Shown here piece by piece: positions 8,094 through 16,354 of a stretch of DNA of 46,099 nucleotides. The first letter of the stretch is position 1. Each line of letters begins with the position of its first letter. The notes beneath the pieces are model-generated. The model had not been told where the DNA came from, ran no database searches, and worked only from the letters and a program-made list of their open reading frames with translations. Made by a program: the position numbers and the translations under genes. The DNA comes from Reyranella sp. GTDB lineage: Bacteria; Pseudomonadota; Alphaproteobacteria; Reyranellales; Reyranellaceae. The stretch covers positions 1-46,099 of the forward strand of contig JAQSDW010000086.1 of assembly GCA_029946105.1 (NCBI GenBank). Reading direction: 5' to 3'.

Positions 8094-11000
8094 ACGTCCA
8101 GCACGTATCGGGCGTCGGCGACGAGCTTGGCCATCCAGGCCTCGCCTGCAGCCTCGTCGTTGCCTGTCTTGTCGCGATAGATCGCCATCAGCGCCCGCTT
8201 CACATCAGGCTCCATGCGACCGCCATCGCCGCACACGTAGAGGATCGCACCCTGCTCGATCAGCGGCCACAACGTGGCCGCCTGCTGCTTCAAGAGATCC
8301 TGCACGTAGCTCTTCTTCCCATCGTGACGCGAGAAGGCGACCTGCAGATCAACGATGCCAGAGGCGGCATGTTCCTTGAGTTCGTCGGCATAGATGAAAT
8401 CCTGCCCGGGATGGCGGCAGCCGAAGAACAGCATCGCCCGACCGAGCGTCCGGCCCTGCGCCTTGAGCGCCGCCCGTTCGCGCAGGAATCCGCGGAACGG
8501 CGCGAGCCCAGTGCCCGGCCCGATCATGACGATGGGCGCTGCCGGATCCACCGGAAGGCGGAAGCCCACCTTGGTCTCCTTCACGAAGGCTTGCACTGTG
8601 CCACCCGCCACCTGACGCGCAAGATGGCCGGAGCACACGCCGTGATAGACGCCGATGCCGGCGCGTGCCGCGCCCTCGACGACGGCCACGGTGACCGAGC
8701 AGTGCGCGCCATCGGCGATCGGCGACGACGAGATCGAGTAGTAGCGCGGCGTCATCAGCGGCAGCATTTCCAGGAATGCCGGGAATGGCAGCTCGCAGGC
8801 GGGATACTCCTCGAGGAGGTCGAGCACCGACTTGCGCTTGGCCAGCATCTCCGACCGGAAAGTTTCCTCTTCGAGAAGCGCCTCGAGCTTGGGGCGCGTG
8901 AAGGGGCAGCGCGTGTGCTGCGCCATGGTCTGGATCTGTTTGCGCGTTGCCGGCAACTGCAGCTCGACGAAATCCGACAACAGCCGGTGCACCGAGATCG
9001 CCTCGCCCACAGGCAGCGCCGCGCGCCGGCCTTCGGCTGCGGCCAACATGACGTGCGCCCCGGGCGCGAAGGCGAACCGCCGGACTGCCCGCTCGACCAG
9101 CGCCGCACCATTCTCCGGCACGATGCTGAGATGATCACCGGCGCGATAGCTCACGCCGTCAGGCAACAGCACTTCGATGTGGCGCGTGCTGCGGCCCGAG
9201 CTGTCGGCATTCTGCAGTTCGCGATTGGCCAGCACGCGCATGGGGAGCGCCCCGGTGCCACCGATGATGGGGTGGGCCGGTGGCCTATCGACCGGCTGGA
9301 CCTGGTAGAGTGGTTCATGTGCCTGCCCAGAGTCCGGCTCGAGCTTGACGCCGAGCTTGCCCGCGACCGTGGGCAGCATCGGGTCGTACCAACCCTGGAA
9401 ATGACCATCGAGATCTTCCTTGGCATCGCCTTCGCCGCGTTGATAGACTCGCTCCGCACCCTTCTCGGCCATGAGTTCGTCGATCTGGCGCGGGATGGCC
9501 TGATAGGTCGAGGCCCAGTCGCGGTTGCCGCAACCGAACACCGTGTACCGCACGCCTTTCAGTGACCCTGGTGCGGCGTCGCGCAGGTCCTTGAGGAAGG
9601 CGCCGGCATTGTCGGGCGGACCGCCATTGTAGGAGGCGCAGACGATCGCCACGGCACCCTCGGTTGGCAGTTTGCCCACGTGGTCATCGAGGCTGCCCAG
9701 GGTAGTGGCAAAGCCGTTGACCTCGCCGGCTTCGGCGATCGAGCGCGCGAGTTCCTCAGCCGTCCCCATGTTGGAGCCGAACAGCACCGCGAGCTTCGTG
9801 CCGTGGCTCGCCGCGGTCTTTCTTGGTCCCGCTTTCTTCGGCGCGGGCTTGGGCGCCGCGACGACGCCGCCGGCGCCGCGCACCACGTCAGGTCGCAACC
9901 GCACACGCATCGTGAGCCCCTCGGGCTTGATAGTGAGCGACTCCTTGATCTTGAGCTGGTAGCGCGTGTGATCGACGAGCTTGAAGCGCTGCAGGATCAT
10001 GCCCAGGACCAGGGAGGCTTCGGTCATGGCGAACTGGCGGCCAATGCAGGCCCGCTGGCCGTTGCCGAATGGCTTGTAGGCATGGGGCGGCATCTTGGCC
10101 TCGCGCTCGGGCGTAAAATTGTCCGGGTTGAAGACCTCGGCCTGCGGCCCCCACACCGACTTGTCGCGGTGAAGCATGGCCGTCAGGACGGTGACGAAGG
10201 TGCGCTTCCTGAGCTTGTATTTCTCGCCGATCGTCTCGTTCTGATACGGGTAGAGTCCGAATGCCGGCGCCGTCGGCCACAGGCGCAGCGACTCCTTCAG
10301 GATCTGCCCGATGTAGACAAGCCGATTGACCTGCTGGGCAGTCGGCTTGGCGTTGACGTCGCGGCCCAGCACGCGGTCGACCTCCTCATAGGCCTTCTGC
10401 AGCACGTGCGGATTGTTGAGCAGGAAGTAGACCGCGAAGGACAGCATCCCGCTCGTGGTCTCGTGGCCAGCAATCAGGAAGGTGTTCATCTGGTAGCGGA
10501 TATTCACGTCATCGAGCCGCTCGCCGCTTTGCTTGTCGATGCCAGCCAGCATGAAGCCCAGCAGGTCGGGCTTTACTTGATCGTCGGCGGGACTCTCGCG
10601 GCGCTCCTTGATGATGCGATCGGCGATGCCGTTCATGAAGCCGACATCCTGCTCGAGCTTCTTGCGGCTCTTGCGCTGGGTGATGTCCTCCAGCGGCAAG
10701 CCGCGCATCTTCATCACGGCTTCGAGCGCGCGGACCAGCGACTCGACATAGGGATGATTGTCGCTGCGATAGAAGGAATTGAAGCGGTAGTTGAAGCCGC
10801 AGAGGCCGATCGTGTCGAGGGTAAGCGCAGTCATGTCGCGCACCACGTCGATTTCCTCGTCGGCGTTCAGCCGCTCCCACTTGGTGACGAGCTGATCGGC
10901 GATGTCGAGCATGCCCTCGTGGTAATTCTGCATCATGCGATGTGCGAAGGTCGGCAGCAGGATGTTGTGCGCCTTCTGCCAGTTGGGCTCCTGCGTCTCG

Positions 11001-11278
11001 GCGGTGAACAGGGCGTCGCCACCCAGCATGCGTACGCGGCGGAGCGAGCCGCGCACCGCCTTGTCGAAGCGCTTCTCGTCGCAGAGTTCGGCAACCAGAT
11101 CGGCGCCCGACACGACCACCAGCGGCGTGCCCATCATGTCGAGCCAGAAAATCGGCCCCTGCTCGCGCGCGATCCGCATCAGGTCCTGGACCGGCGCGCC
11201 GCCGTCGACGGTGAGCATGTTGCCGAGCAGCGGCGTGCGCGGCGGATGCGGAATCGGATGCAGCTTGTTGCGCGCCAT
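8078..11278 (-). CDS. Bifunctional cytochrome P450/NADPH-P450 reductase (CYP102-like)
   Basis: A self-sufficient 1066-residue P450-reductase fusion like Bacillus P450 BM3; the family hydroxylates or epoxidises fatty acids with NADPH. The heme domain spans about 1-460, with the I-helix AGHETTSG, ESLR of the ExxR motif and the heme loop FGNGQRACIGRQFAM with Cys411 as ligand. An Ala/Lys/Pro linker follows, then a flavodoxin FMN domain beginning LAVLFGSNMGTAEE. The FAD/NADPH domain contains PRYYSISSSP and GPGTGLAPFRGFL and ends in DVWASS. A GGGAGGAAC site precedes the ATG. Phe91 matches BM3 Phe87, but the carboxylate anchors Arg47 and Tyr51 of BM3 correspond to Thr51 and Val55. The substrate may therefore not be a typical free fatty acid. 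Confidence 0.96.
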   Translation of the reverse strand: MARNKLHPIPHPPRTPLLGNMLTVDGGAPVQDLMRIAREQGPIFWLDMMGTPLVVVSGADLVAELCDEKRFDKAVRGSLRRVRMLGGDALFTAETQEPNWQKAHNILLPTFAHRMMQNYHEGMLDIADQLVTKWERLNADEEIDVVRDMTALTLDTIGLCGFNYRFNSFYRSDNHPYVESLVRALEAVMKMRGLPLEDITQRKSRKKLEQDVGFMNGIADRIIKERRESPADDQVKPDLLGFMLAGIDKQSGERLDDVNIRYQMNTFLIAGHETTSGMLSFAVYFLLNNPHVLQKAYEEVDRVLGRDVNAKPTAQQVNRLVYIGQILKESLRLWPTAPAFGLYPYQNETIGEKYKLRKRTFVTVLTAMLHRDKSVWGPQAEVFNPDNFTPEREAKMPPHAYKPFGNGQRACIGRQFAMTEASLVLGMILQRFKLVDHTRYQLKIKESLTIKPEGLTMRVRLRPDVVRGAGGVVAAPKPAPKKAGPRKTAASHGTKLAVLFGSNMGTAEELARSIAEAGEVNGFATTLGSLDDHVGKLPTEGAVAIVCASYNGGPPDNAGAFLKDLRDAAPGSLKGVRYTVFGCGNRDWASTYQAIPRQIDELMAEKGAERVYQRGEGDAKEDLDGHFQGWYDPMLPTVAGKLGVKLEPDSGQAHEPLYQVQPVDRPPAHPIIGGTGALPMRVLANRELQNADSSGRSTRHIEVLLPDGVSYRAGDHLSIVPENGAALVERAVRRFAFAPGAHVMLAAAEGRRAALPVGEAISVHRLLSDFVELQLPATRKQIQTMAQHTRCPFTRPKLEALLEEETFRSEMLAKRKSVLDLLEEYPACELPFPAFLEMLPLMTPRYYSISSSPIADGAHCSVTVAVVEGAARAGIGVYHGVCSGHLARQVAGGTVQAFVKETKVGFRLPVDPAAPIVMIGPGTGLAPFRGFLRERAALKAQGRTLGRAMLFFGCRHPGQDFIYADELKEHAASGIVDLQVAFSRHDGKKSYVQDLLKQQAATLWPLIEQGAILYVCGDGGRMEPDVKRALMAIYRDKTGNDEAAGEAWMAKLVADARYVLDVWASS

Positions 11279-11342
11279 TTGGCGTTGTTCCTCCCGAGCT
11301 GGCCGTTTTCTGCCCCCTTATAGCAGGGGCTTCAGCGAACGG

Positions 11343-11996
11343 TCAGCGGCCGCGGGCTAGGCGACGGGCCTCTCGGGCGCGGCCGCTCGAGGCTGAACCT
11401 GGCCCCTTGTTGACGCGCGCGAACATGCCGGCAAAGGCGATGTCGTCAGCGTCGAGGGCCGGGAACGCCTTCAGCATCTTGGCCGGCTCCGCTCCGCGGG
11501 CCAGAAGCGCGCCGACCAGGCGAACGCGGATGGCCGTATCCTTGAACAGCATGTCGCCAGCAGGCCCACCGGTATCGCTGTCGAGCCGGCCGCGCCCCCG
11601 CACGAAGATGCGCAGCCGTTCAATCGCGTCGCGCTCGGCCGCGCCGACATCGAGGCTCAACATGCCCTTGGAGAGGATGTCGCCCTTGCGGGTCCAGCCC
11701 TCGGCGCCGGGCCATCCTTCCGCCAGCATGCGCGACAAGGCGTTGCGGTCCTTGGGGCCAAGCTGCACGGGCAGCAGGCGGAACAGACGAAGGTAGATCA
11801 CGCCACGCGCGCTGATCGCCACCCGCGACTTGTCATCCAGCTCGACACGGAAGAGATCGATGTAGATCTCGTTGCGCACGGTCTTGTCGGCAAGGCCGGA
11901 GATGGCCGCCGCCTCCTTGATGGAGAAAGTAGCGCCCTCCAACCCGTGCGGCAGACGCCGCCGGTGCTGTGTCAGGGATTTCTTCTTTGCCGTCAT
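11343..11996 (-). CDS. HTH protein with DUF433-like C-terminal domain
   Basis: A 217-residue soluble protein. A basic N-terminus is followed by a likely helix-turn-helix (about residues 23-45, FSIKEAAAISGLADKTVRNE). Near the C-terminus, residues about 151-195 (IRVRLVGALLARGAEPAKML, then FPALDADDIAFAGMFA) resemble DUF433, a DNA-binding-like domain found in many antitoxins. The tail is Arg/Ser-rich. The start at 11996 has a GGAAGGGA site; an upstream ATG has none. Such HTH-DUF433 proteins usually precede a PIN-type toxin, but the next gene on this strand is the P450, 64 bp downstream. It may be a solitary regulator or a former antitoxin. The family assignment is tentative. Confidence 0.68.
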   Translation of the reverse strand: MTAKKKSLTQHRRRLPHGLEGATFSIKEAAAISGLADKTVRNEIYIDLFRVELDDKSRVAISARGVIYLRLFRLLPVQLGPKDRNALSRMLAEGWPGAEGWTRKGDILSKGMLSLDVGAAERDAIERLRIFVRGRGRLDSDTGGPAGDMLFKDTAIRVRLVGALLARGAEPAKMLKAFPALDADDIAFAGMFARVNKGPGSASSGRAREARRLARGR

Positions 11997-12079
11997 TCTT
12001 TGTCCCTTCCGCTCAGCAACATTAGCCGCCGTCGAATCTGTCGTATAGTCCGCCAGCATACTCTCCTGGGGAGGAAACG

Positions 12080-12970
12080 ATGAAGGTCGGGTATATCGGC
12101 GTCGGCAACATGGGCGGTCCCATGTGCCGCAATATCATCAAGAAGAGCAACCACGCCGTCACGGTGTTCGACCTGAACGCCGCCGCCGTGAAGACCTGCA
12201 CCGATCTCGGGGCGACCGCCGCCAAGTCGGTGGCCGAGGCGACCAAGGGCGCCGATATCGTCATGACATCGCTGCCCATGCCCCGGGACGTCGAGGCGGT
12301 GACCCTGGGCGACGGCGGCATCCTGGCCAATATCGGCAAGGGCCAGACCTATATCGACCTCAGCACCAACGCGCCCTCGATGGTGAAGAAGATCGGCGCG
12401 GCGATGGCCGCCAAAGGCATCGCCATGCTCGACGCACCGGTGAGCGGCGGCACGGTCGGCGCCGAAGCCGCGACCATCGCCATCATGGTGGGTGGCGACA
12501 AGAAGGTGTTCGACGACGCGCTGCCGGTACTGCGGTCGTTCAGTGCCAACGTGATCCACATGGGCGAGCTCGGCAGCGGAACGGTGGCCAAGCTGGTGAA
12601 CAACATGATGGCGTTCTGCAACGCCGCGGCGGCCGCCGAGGGGATGATGCTGGGCGTCACGGCGGGTCTCGATCCGCAGAAGCTCATCCAGGTGATCGCC
12701 AGTTCGAGCGGCAACTCGGCGATCTTCAAGTCATTTTCCGAGCGTGCCCTGTCGGGCAAATTCTCGCCACCCTCCTTCGCCCTGAACCTCGCCCACAAGG
12801 ACCTCCATCTCGCCATGGAACTCGCCGACGAACTCGACGTGCCGCTGCCGCAGGGCTCGGCCACGCACAACCTGCAGCGCATGGCGCGCCGCATGGGCCT
12901 CGGCAACAACGACAGCTCGGCGATCCTGCAGGTCTACGAGTCGGTGCTGAAGAAGACGGTGAAGCCCTGA
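12080..12970 (+). CDS. NAD(P)-dependent beta-hydroxyacid dehydrogenase (3-hydroxyisobutyrate dehydrogenase family)
   Basis: A 296-residue cytoplasmic oxidoreductase of the beta-hydroxyacid dehydrogenase family, which includes 3-hydroxyisobutyrate and tartronate semialdehyde reductases. The N-terminal Rossmann motif is GYIGVGNMGGPM (residues 4-15). The substrate motif DAPVSGGTVGAE is at 118-129. Catalytic Lys171 lies in GSGTVAKLVNNMM, with Asn175 following, and the C-terminal helix HKDLHLAMELADE is typical. A GGGGAGGAAACG site precedes the ATG. The gene stands alone between divergent and convergent neighbours, so its substrate cannot be read from context. The Asp at the end of strand 2 (VFDLN) favours NAD over NADP by general rule. 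Confidence 0.92.
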   Translation: MKVGYIGVGNMGGPMCRNIIKKSNHAVTVFDLNAAAVKTCTDLGATAAKSVAEATKGADIVMTSLPMPRDVEAVTLGDGGILANIGKGQTYIDLSTNAPSMVKKIGAAMAAKGIAMLDAPVSGGTVGAEAATIAIMVGGDKKVFDDALPVLRSFSANVIHMGELGSGTVAKLVNNMMAFCNAAAAAEGMMLGVTAGLDPQKLIQVIASSSGNSAIFKSFSERALSGKFSPPSFALNLAHKDLHLAMELADELDVPLPQGSATHNLQRMARRMGLGNNDSSAILQVYESVLKKTVKP

Positions 12971-12980
12971 GCCAGATGCC

Positions 12981-13577
12981 CTAACCGAGATGCCGGGCGA
13001 TCAGGCGCGCGACGTGGTTGGCGTGTTTGCTGGCCACGTCATGATCGCCGCCCGGCACGATCTCCAGCCGGGCGTTGGGCAGCCGTTGCGCAAGATGCTT
13101 GCCGACGGCAACCGGGCTGATCGCATCCGAATCGCCCCAGATCAGCAAGGTCTTGGCTTCGATCTTCTCCACTGGCAGCGGCGGTGAGGCCCGCGGCGCG
13201 GTGATCCAGTCGGCGGCATTCGGGAACGACTTGCGATAGTCGGGACGCCAGTCGCCCGCACCGAGTCCTGCCATGTCGACGCCACCCGACGTCACGCAAA
13301 GCACCAGCCGGCGCACCAGGGACGGCCGCGCGAGGGCGATTTGCGCCGCGATGACACCACCCATCGACTGCGCGACCAGATCGACCGGAGCCTCGATTTC
13401 CCTGACCGCCAGTTGCACGAGATCGTCGAGGCTCTTGATCGCCGGATCGTGCGGCTGATGACCAAGACCCGGCCAGCCGAAATAATGCTTCGGCCAATCG
13501 GCCGGCAGCCTCGCGCCGACGGGCTTCCAGAAGTCAGCCGAGCCGCCGGCGCCGGGGAGGAACAGGATCCTGGTCAT
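12981..13577 (-). CDS. Alpha/beta hydrolase
   Basis: A small 198-residue alpha/beta hydrolase with FLPGAGGSADFW (oxyanion region), nucleophile Ser71 in AQSMGG, an acid in LLIWGDSDAISP and a terminal His in GGDHD. It is cytoplasmic with no leader. Its ATG overlaps the stop of the upstream GST gene by four bases (ATGA), so the two are translationally coupled. Pairing with a GST suggests detoxification or a thioester/ester substrate, but nothing specific is visible. The 3' end is ten bases from the stop of the convergent dehydrogenase gene. Confidence 0.88.
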   Translation of the reverse strand: MTRILFLPGAGGSADFWKPVGARLPADWPKHYFGWPGLGHQPHDPAIKSLDDLVQLAVREIEAPVDLVAQSMGGVIAAQIALARPSLVRRLVLCVTSGGVDMAGLGAGDWRPDYRKSFPNAADWITAPRASPPLPVEKIEAKTLLIWGDSDAISPVAVGKHLAQRLPNARLEIVPGGDHDVASKHANHVARLIARHLG

Positions 13578-14227
13578 GACGCGAGGCCGAGCTTGCCCAT
13601 GAACGCCGGCAGCTTGCGGCCGATCGACAGAAGGTACCGTCCCATGGCGCCCGCGACCTGGCGCACGGCCGGCCGTTCGCCCATGCGCTCGCGCCAGGCC
13701 TGCAGCCGGGGATGGGCATCACCCATCGGCGCGCCCATGCGCTCGCCGAAGAGCTGCGCCATGTAGAAAGCGATATCGGCATAAGAGTAACTGCCGGCGA
13801 GCCAGGACTGGCCGCCCAGCGTGCGTTCCATCTCGTCGTAGAAGCGCCCGATGGTATCGTGGGCGCCCGGCGCCTTGGAATCGCCCATGAGGCGGACGAC
13901 GTGCGGGAAATAGACCTCGTCCGACTTGTGTTCGAGCAACCGGGCGCGGGCGCGGGCCTTCGGATCGATCGGCCACAGCGGTGGATCGGGCTTCAGCGTT
14001 TCGAGGTATTCGAAGATCTGGGTCGAATCGAAGAGTTCCAGATCGTCATCGATCAGGACTGGCACCTGGCGCTTGGGATTGATACGCAGCACTTCGGGAT
14101 GCTTGGGCTCGTAGAGCGTCTTCATCTCGAACGGCACCATGACCAGGTCGAAATCGAGCCCCTTCTCACGGGCTGCGATTTCGGCCTTGGCGCCGAACAT
14201 GCTGAGGGGTCCGGAATAGATCTTCAT
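13574..14227 (-). CDS. Glutathione S-transferase family protein
   Basis: A 217-residue GST. The N-terminal thioredoxin-like domain begins MKIYSGPLSMFGAKAEIAAR, with Ser/Ser-Pro in the active-site position, and contains the cis-Pro motif QVPVLIDD and the glutathione-binding ELFDSTQIFEYLE. The helical C-terminal domain includes AGSYSYADIAFYMAQLF. GSTs conjugate or reduce substrates with glutathione in the cytoplasm. It is the first gene of a two-gene operon with the hydrolase at 12981. A block of nested inverted repeats lies directly upstream (14238-14300) and may control it. Confidence 0.92.
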   Translation of the reverse strand: MKIYSGPLSMFGAKAEIAAREKGLDFDLVMVPFEMKTLYEPKHPEVLRINPKRQVPVLIDDDLELFDSTQIFEYLETLKPDPPLWPIDPKARARARLLEHKSDEVYFPHVVRLMGDSKAPGAHDTIGRFYDEMERTLGGQSWLAGSYSYADIAFYMAQLFGERMGAPMGDAHPRLQAWRERMGERPAVRQVAGAMGRYLLSIGRKLPAFMGKLGLAS

Positions 14228-14237
14228 GGGTTTCCCG

Positions 14238-14300
14238 AATGGTGGACACGGGCGGACAGTCGCGTGTAGCGCTTATGTCCACCATTACGTGTCCACCATT
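14238..14300. repeat. Nested inverted repeats before the GST gene
   Basis: Perfect 13-bp outer inverted repeat: AATGGTGGACACG (14238-14250) and CGTGTCCACCATT (14288-14300). Inside is a second pair, GGCGGACA (14251-14258) and TGTCCACC (14276-14283), with one mismatch. TGTCCACCATT therefore occurs twice in direct orientation 14 bp apart. The block starts 11 bp from the GST start codon and ends one base before the NRAMP stop codon. It could be an operator for the GST operon, a stem-loop terminator for the transporter operon, or a small mobile-element remnant. Confidence 0.7.
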
Positions 14301-14301
14301 T

Positions 14302-15555
14302 CTACATCAACACGAACATGGCGACGGCGGCCGCCGCCATCACCGCCGTCGCGGTCCAGCCCAGCACGCGCTGGCCCAGCGTCGCCACGAAGGCGCCCAT
14401 CTGCCCGGGCCGCGAGGCCACGACCAGCATCGCGGCCATCACCGGCACGGTGATGACGCCGTTCAGCACGGCGCTCCAGAACAGCGCCTTGATCGGATCG
14501 AGCGGCGTGAAGTCGATGCCGACGCCCAGCACGATGGCCGCCGCGATCACGGCATAGAACGGCACCGCCTGGCTGGGCGTTCGTTCAAGCCCGGTCCGCC
14601 AGCCGCGGACCTCGCCCACAGCATAGCCTGCCGAGCCCGCGAGCACGGGAATGGCCAGCAGCCCGGTGCCGATGATGCCGAGACTGAACAGCATGAACGA
14701 CCACGCACCCGCGATCGGTTTCAGCGCCGCAGCGGCCTGTTCCGAGCTCTGGATGTCGGTCTGGCCCGCAGCGTTCAGCGTCACCGCCGTGGTCAGGATG
14801 ATGAAGAACGCCACGAGATTGGAGAAACCCATGCCGAGCCAGGTCTCCCAGCCGATGCGGGTGAGTTCGCGGGGCGCCTGCTCGGGATTGTCGATCAGCG
14901 GCCCGGCGTCGGGATCGGCCTCCTCCTCCTCGACTTCCTCCGAACTCTGCCAGAAGAACAGATAGGGGCTGATGGTGGTGCCGAATATGGCCACCACCAG
15001 GGTGAGCGAATCGCCCGAGACCTTGAAGTGCGGCGCCACGATGCTGCCGAGGACGGCAGCCCAGTCGATGTGAACGGTGAAGACCACGCCGACATAGGCG
15101 AACAGCGAGAAAGTGAGCCACTTCAGATAGCCGACATAGCGGTGGTAGGGCACCAGCACGATGGCAAGCAGCGACACGATGGCAAACCCGATCGTGAACA
15201 GGTGGCGGTTGCCGCCGAGGACGAGTTGGGCCGCCGCACCCATGGCCGAGAGATCGGCACCGATGTTGACGGTGTTGGCGATGAACAGGAGCCCGACCAG
15301 CACGCCGACGAGGCGGCGCGGAAAGACTTCGGCGAGATTGGCGGCGAGGCCGCGCCCGGTGACCCGGCCGATGCGCGCGCTGATCGACTGCACCGCGACC
15401 ATCAGCGGCCAGGTCAGCACCACCGTCCACAGCATGTTGAGGCCGAACTGGGCGCCCGCCTGCGAATAGGTGGCGATTCCGCTCGGATCGTCGTCGGCGG
15501 CACCGGTGATGATGCCAGGGCCGACCCGTTTCAGCAGTGCATTGAGACCGGTCAC
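14302..15555 (-). CDS. NRAMP-family divalent metal transporter, atypical
   Basis: A 417-residue polytopic inner-membrane protein of the NRAMP/MntH superfamily, which moves divalent metals with protons. The first helix has GPGIITGAADDDPSGIATY, the family metal-site region with DPSG (23-26) instead of DPGN. The matching helix 6 reads IFGTTISPYLFFWQSS (191-205), where Ser196 and Tyr198 replace the Met and His of the usual MPH. An acidic loop (EEVEEEEADPD) follows. Metal specificity is therefore uncertain. The start is a GTG at 15555, two bases after the phosphoesterase stop, giving the normal family length. It is the last gene of a three-gene operon. Confidence 0.86.
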   Translation of the reverse strand: MTGLNALLKRVGPGIITGAADDDPSGIATYSQAGAQFGLNMLWTVVLTWPLMVAVQSISARIGRVTGRGLAANLAEVFPRRLVGVLVGLLFIANTVNIGADLSAMGAAAQLVLGGNRHLFTIGFAIVSLLAIVLVPYHRYVGYLKWLTFSLFAYVGVVFTVHIDWAAVLGSIVAPHFKVSGDSLTLVVAIFGTTISPYLFFWQSSEEVEEEEADPDAGPLIDNPEQAPRELTRIGWETWLGMGFSNLVAFFIILTTAVTLNAAGQTDIQSSEQAAAALKPIAGAWSFMLFSLGIIGTGLLAIPVLAGSAGYAVGEVRGWRTGLERTPSQAVPFYAVIAAAIVLGVGIDFTPLDPIKALFWSAVLNGVITVPVMAAMLVVASRPGQMGAFVATLGQRVLGWTATAVMAAAAVAMFVLM

Positions 15556-15557
15556 GG

Positions 15558-16352
15558 TTAGCGGAACGGCCGCGGGCCGTCGTAGTTCCCGACGTAGCTC
15601 AGGTGCGTCACAAGGCCCGTGCCCTCGCGCCACTGATGGAGCGCGATACCGGGCGGCTCCATCTTCATCGAGAGGCCGACGCCGGGGCGCAGATCGAGCG
15701 TCGCCTGGTGGGCGGTGCTGGGGGCGATCGAGGCCATGGTGCCGGCCCAGCGGACCTGGATCGGACGATGAACGTGGCCGCACATCACGCGCTCGATATT
15801 GCCGTGAGCCCGGACAAGTTCCGACAGTCGCTGTCCACCTTCGTTCAGACGTGCCCCGTCGAGGTAGGAAATGCCGCACTCGAACGGCGGGTGATGCATG
15901 AACAAAAGCGTCGGCCGGTCGCTCTCCGCCAGCCGCGCCTCCAGCCAATCGAGCCGCACGCGGCAAAGCTCGCCATGACCCTTGCCCGGAACCAGCGTGT
16001 CGAGCGCGATCAGCCGCACCGGCAGGCCCTCGACCGTGTACTGCAGGAAACCGTCGGACGGCAGATAGCCATGCTCGGGGAACGCCTGGCGCAGCGCGTC
16101 GCGCGCGTCGTGGTTGCCGGGAATGAGAAACACCGGCATTTCCAACGGCGCCAGCACGCGCTTCAGGTTGGCGTATTGCTCGGGCCGGCCGTTGTCGACC
16201 AGATCGCCGGTCGCCAGCACGATGTCGGGCCGCGGATCGAGCGCGTTCACGTGAGCCACGGCGCGTTCGAGGAATTCAGTCGTGTCGACCCGGCCATAGA
16301 GCAACTCGCCCTCGCCCTTCAGATGCATGTCGGAAATTTGTGCGATCAGCAT
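15558..16352 (-). CDS. Metallophosphoesterase, class III cyclic-nucleotide phosphodiesterase type
   Basis: A 264-residue calcineurin-like phosphoesterase resembling CpdA. All metal-site motifs are present: SDMHL (Asp8, His10), GDLVDNG (Asp50), GNHD (80-83), FMHHPP and CGHVHRP. Family members hydrolyse cAMP or other phosphodiesters using two metal ions in the cytoplasm. The start at 16352 is preceded by AAGGGAAGG. It lies two bases after the stop of the unknown gene at 16355 and two bases before the GTG of the NRAMP-like gene, so the three are clearly one operon. A link between metal supply and this metal-dependent enzyme is possible but unproven. Confidence 0.9.
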   Translation of the reverse strand: MLIAQISDMHLKGEGELLYGRVDTTEFLERAVAHVNALDPRPDIVLATGDLVDNGRPEQYANLKRVLAPLEMPVFLIPGNHDARDALRQAFPEHGYLPSDGFLQYTVEGLPVRLIALDTLVPGKGHGELCRVRLDWLEARLAESDRPTLLFMHHPPFECGISYLDGARLNEGGQRLSELVRAHGNIERVMCGHVHRPIQVRWAGTMASIAPSTAHQATLDLRPGVGLSMKMEPPGIALHQWREGTGLVTHLSYVGNYDGPRPFR

Positions 16353-16354
16353 GG

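Noticed and set aside
6702..8180. Plus-strand frame opposite the DUF445 gene
   Set aside because: Antisense to a clear membrane protein gene; no domain signature.
9680..11323. Long plus-strand frame opposite the P450 gene
   Set aside because: Shadow frame of a GC-rich coding strand; low-complexity His/Arg/Asp-rich translation with no motif.
14238..14300. CRISPR-like repeat
   Set aside because: Only two to four short copies, inverted as well as direct, no regular spacers and no cas genes.
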